Positions 62,848-64,000 of a stretch of DNA of 64,000 bases are shown here, piece by piece. The notes under the pieces were generated by a model, which saw only the letters and a list, made by a program, of their open reading frames with translations, was not told the origin of the DNA and ran no database searches. Origin of the DNA: Gammaproteobacteria bacterium (lineage in GTDB: Bacteria; Pseudomonadota; Gammaproteobacteria; CAISUE01); contig JAJNBD010000008.1 of NCBI GenBank assembly GCA_021156105.1, forward strand, positions 124,001 through 188,000. The letters are read 5' to 3'. Both the position numbers and the translations under genes were made by a program. Positions within the stretch are counted from its first letter, which is position 1. Each line of letters begins with the position of its first letter.

Positions 62848-64000
62848 ATGGAAAAAACTCATATGGCCGCTTACCGCGAACAATGGCAAGAATTACTTGC
62901 TGACTTAGAAAAAAAATCTTCTTTGCTGCAACAAGGTGGTAATGAAAAAGCGCGTGAGCGTCATCGTGCCCATGGTAAATTATTACCGCGTGAGCGCTTG
63001 CAATTGTTGCTTGATGAGGGTAGTCCTTTTTTAGAAGTTGGCTTATTTGCCGGCTTCAATCTTTATGCTGAAGAAGTACCTGCTGGCGGGTTGATCGCCG
63101 GTATTGGCCATGTCAGTGGTCAAGAGTGCATGATTATTGTTAATGATGCAACGGTAAAAGGGGGAACTTATTTTCCGATTACTGTAAAAAAACATTTGCG
63201 TGCACAAGAAATTGCCGAGCAAAATCATTTGCCATGTATTTATTTGGTTGATTCTGGCGGCGCATTTTTACCGATGCAAGATGAAGTATTTCCCGATCAT
63301 GACGACTTTGGCAGAATTTTTTATAATCAAGCGCGTATGTCTGCCAAAGGTATTTCCCAAATTGCGGTTGTGATGGGATCATGCACGGCCGGTGGCGCCT
63401 ATGTTCCAGCGATGAGCGATGTGACCATCATGGTCAAAAACCAAGCAACTATTTTTTTAGGCGGCCCGCCATTAGTGAAAGCAGCCACAGGCGAAGAAAT
63501 TACTGCTGAAGCCTTAGGGGGGGCGGATGTGCATTGCAAAACGTCTGGTGTGGCAGATTATTATGCCAATGATGACAAGCATGCTTTACAACTTGCGCGG
63601 CAAGTGGTGGCGAATTTAAATCATCAGAAAAAAATTCCCTTAGCTTGTAAACCTGTGCGTGAACCACAACATGCAGCTGATGAATTGTATGACATCGTGC
63701 CATGTGATTTAAAAAAGCCTTATGACGTTCGTGACGTGATTAAGCGTTTAGTCGATGGTTCAGTATTTGATGAGTTTAAAGCGTTATTTGGTTCAACGCT
63801 GGTGACAGGCTTTGCGCATATTCATGGATTTCCTGTTGGCATCATTGCTAATAACGGTATTTTATTTTCTGAATCTGCCCAGAAAGGCGCGCACTTTATT
63901 GAATTGTGTTGCCAACGCAATATTCCCTTAGTGTTTTTGCAAAACATTACAGGCTTTATGGTTGGGAGCAAATATGAATCCTCAGGCATTGCCAAGCATG
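62848..64000 (+). CDS. mccB: Methylcrotonoyl-CoA carboxylase beta-like carboxyltransferase, 5' part
   Basis: Truncated by the window end; 384 codons are present from ATG 62848 (alternative 62863). Carboxyltransferase domain: [17 protein letters not shown] near 35, [19 protein letters not shown] near 96, [19 protein letters not shown] near 130-148, [15 protein letters not shown] near 175-189, [13 protein letters not shown] near 203, and ELGGADVH-like [18 protein letters not shown]. This fits the MCC beta subunit of leucine degradation over propionyl-CoA carboxylase. The biotin-carrying alpha subunit should lie downstream. Confidence 0.9.
   Translation, partial: MEKTHMAAYREQWQELLADLEKKSSLLQQGGNEKARERHRAHGKLLPRERLQLLLDEGSPFLEVGLFAGFNLYAEEVPAGGLIAGIGHVSGQECMIIVNDATVKGGTYFPITVKKHLRAQEIAEQNHLPCIYLVDSGGAFLPMQDEVFPDHDDFGRIFYNQARMSAKGISQIAVVMGSCTAGGAYVPAMSDVTIMVKNQATIFLGGPPLVKAATGEEITAEALGGADVHCKTSGVADYYANDDKHALQLARQVVANLNHQKKIPLACKPVREPQHAADELYDIVPCDLKKPYDVRDVIKRLVDGSVFDEFKALFGSTLVTGFAHIHGFPVGIIANNGILFSESAQKGAHFIELCCQRNIPLVFLQNITGFMVGSKYESSGIAKH

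Noticed and set aside
1..64000. Insertion sequences or prophage genes
   Set aside because: No transposase, integrase or phage structural frame was recognised anywhere in the window.

Overview
This 64 kb window looks like chromosome of a gammaproteobacterium of the order Legionellales (Legionella/Coxiella/Aquicella/Berkiella-like). The basis is a recognisable icmV-dotA pair of the Dot/Icm type IVB secretion system, the tpiA-secG-tRNA-Leu-nuo order, and moderate-to-low GC. The exact genus cannot be read from the sequence. Most of the window is housekeeping: aromatic amino acids (aroC), replication and repair (holB, dnaQ, ruvC), redox and energy (lpdA, nuoABCDEF, ccmF, ccmG), cofactors (lipB, ribF, ubiC, thiN), nucleotide salvage (tdk, hpt), and envelope (lolB, lolD, lspA, mlaC, mlaB, nagZ, secG). 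Several clusters that are usually contiguous are cut: nuo stops after nuoF, ruvC lacks ruvAB beside it, lolD stands without lolC/lolE, ccmF and ccmG stand alone, and icmV-dotA lack icmW/icmX. This points to a heavily rearranged genome.

Layout: 1-3 kb holds a YihY tail and a three-gene ABC importer led by a Trp-rich leader peptide and a terminator/antiterminator. 3-9.5 kb: small Cys-rich secreted protein, aroC, holB, tatD, acid phosphatase, MFS, rhodanese, tdk. 9.5-20 kb: lpdA, sufU, single-domain response regulator, mtnN, SDRs, sufT, tlpA-like, Kef-like antiporter, hpt, nagZ. 20-30 kb: lineage-specific unknowns, ubiC, thiN, a pncA-like gene, ccmG, lolD, ccmF, MFS. 30-35.5 kb: sohB, a DUF559 nuclease gene caught between two mirror-image repeat arrays, yggX, lipB, truB, ribF. 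35.6-50 kb: icmV, dotA, a 2290-residue protein, tpiA and a 1005-residue protein; both large proteins are candidate Dot/Icm substrates. 50-58 kb: secG, tRNA-Leu, nuoA-F, mlaC, mlaB, lolB, dnaQ. 58-64 kb: SemiSWEET-like and MFS transporters, yebC, ruvC, lspA, fkpB, and the start of a methylcrotonyl-CoA carboxylase beta gene cut by the window end.

Two signals stand out. One is the tryptophan attenuator before the ABC importer (about 2800-2980), which predicts the transported substrate. The other is a family of GC-rich hairpin repeats present at seven intergenic loci. At one locus the repeats form an outer-B/inner-A mirror-symmetric pair of arrays around a Vsr-like DUF559 nuclease gene, an arrangement resembling a non-autonomous repeat with its possible mobiliser. 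Elsewhere the same repeats have invaded the nuo operon and overwritten the 3' end of ruvC.
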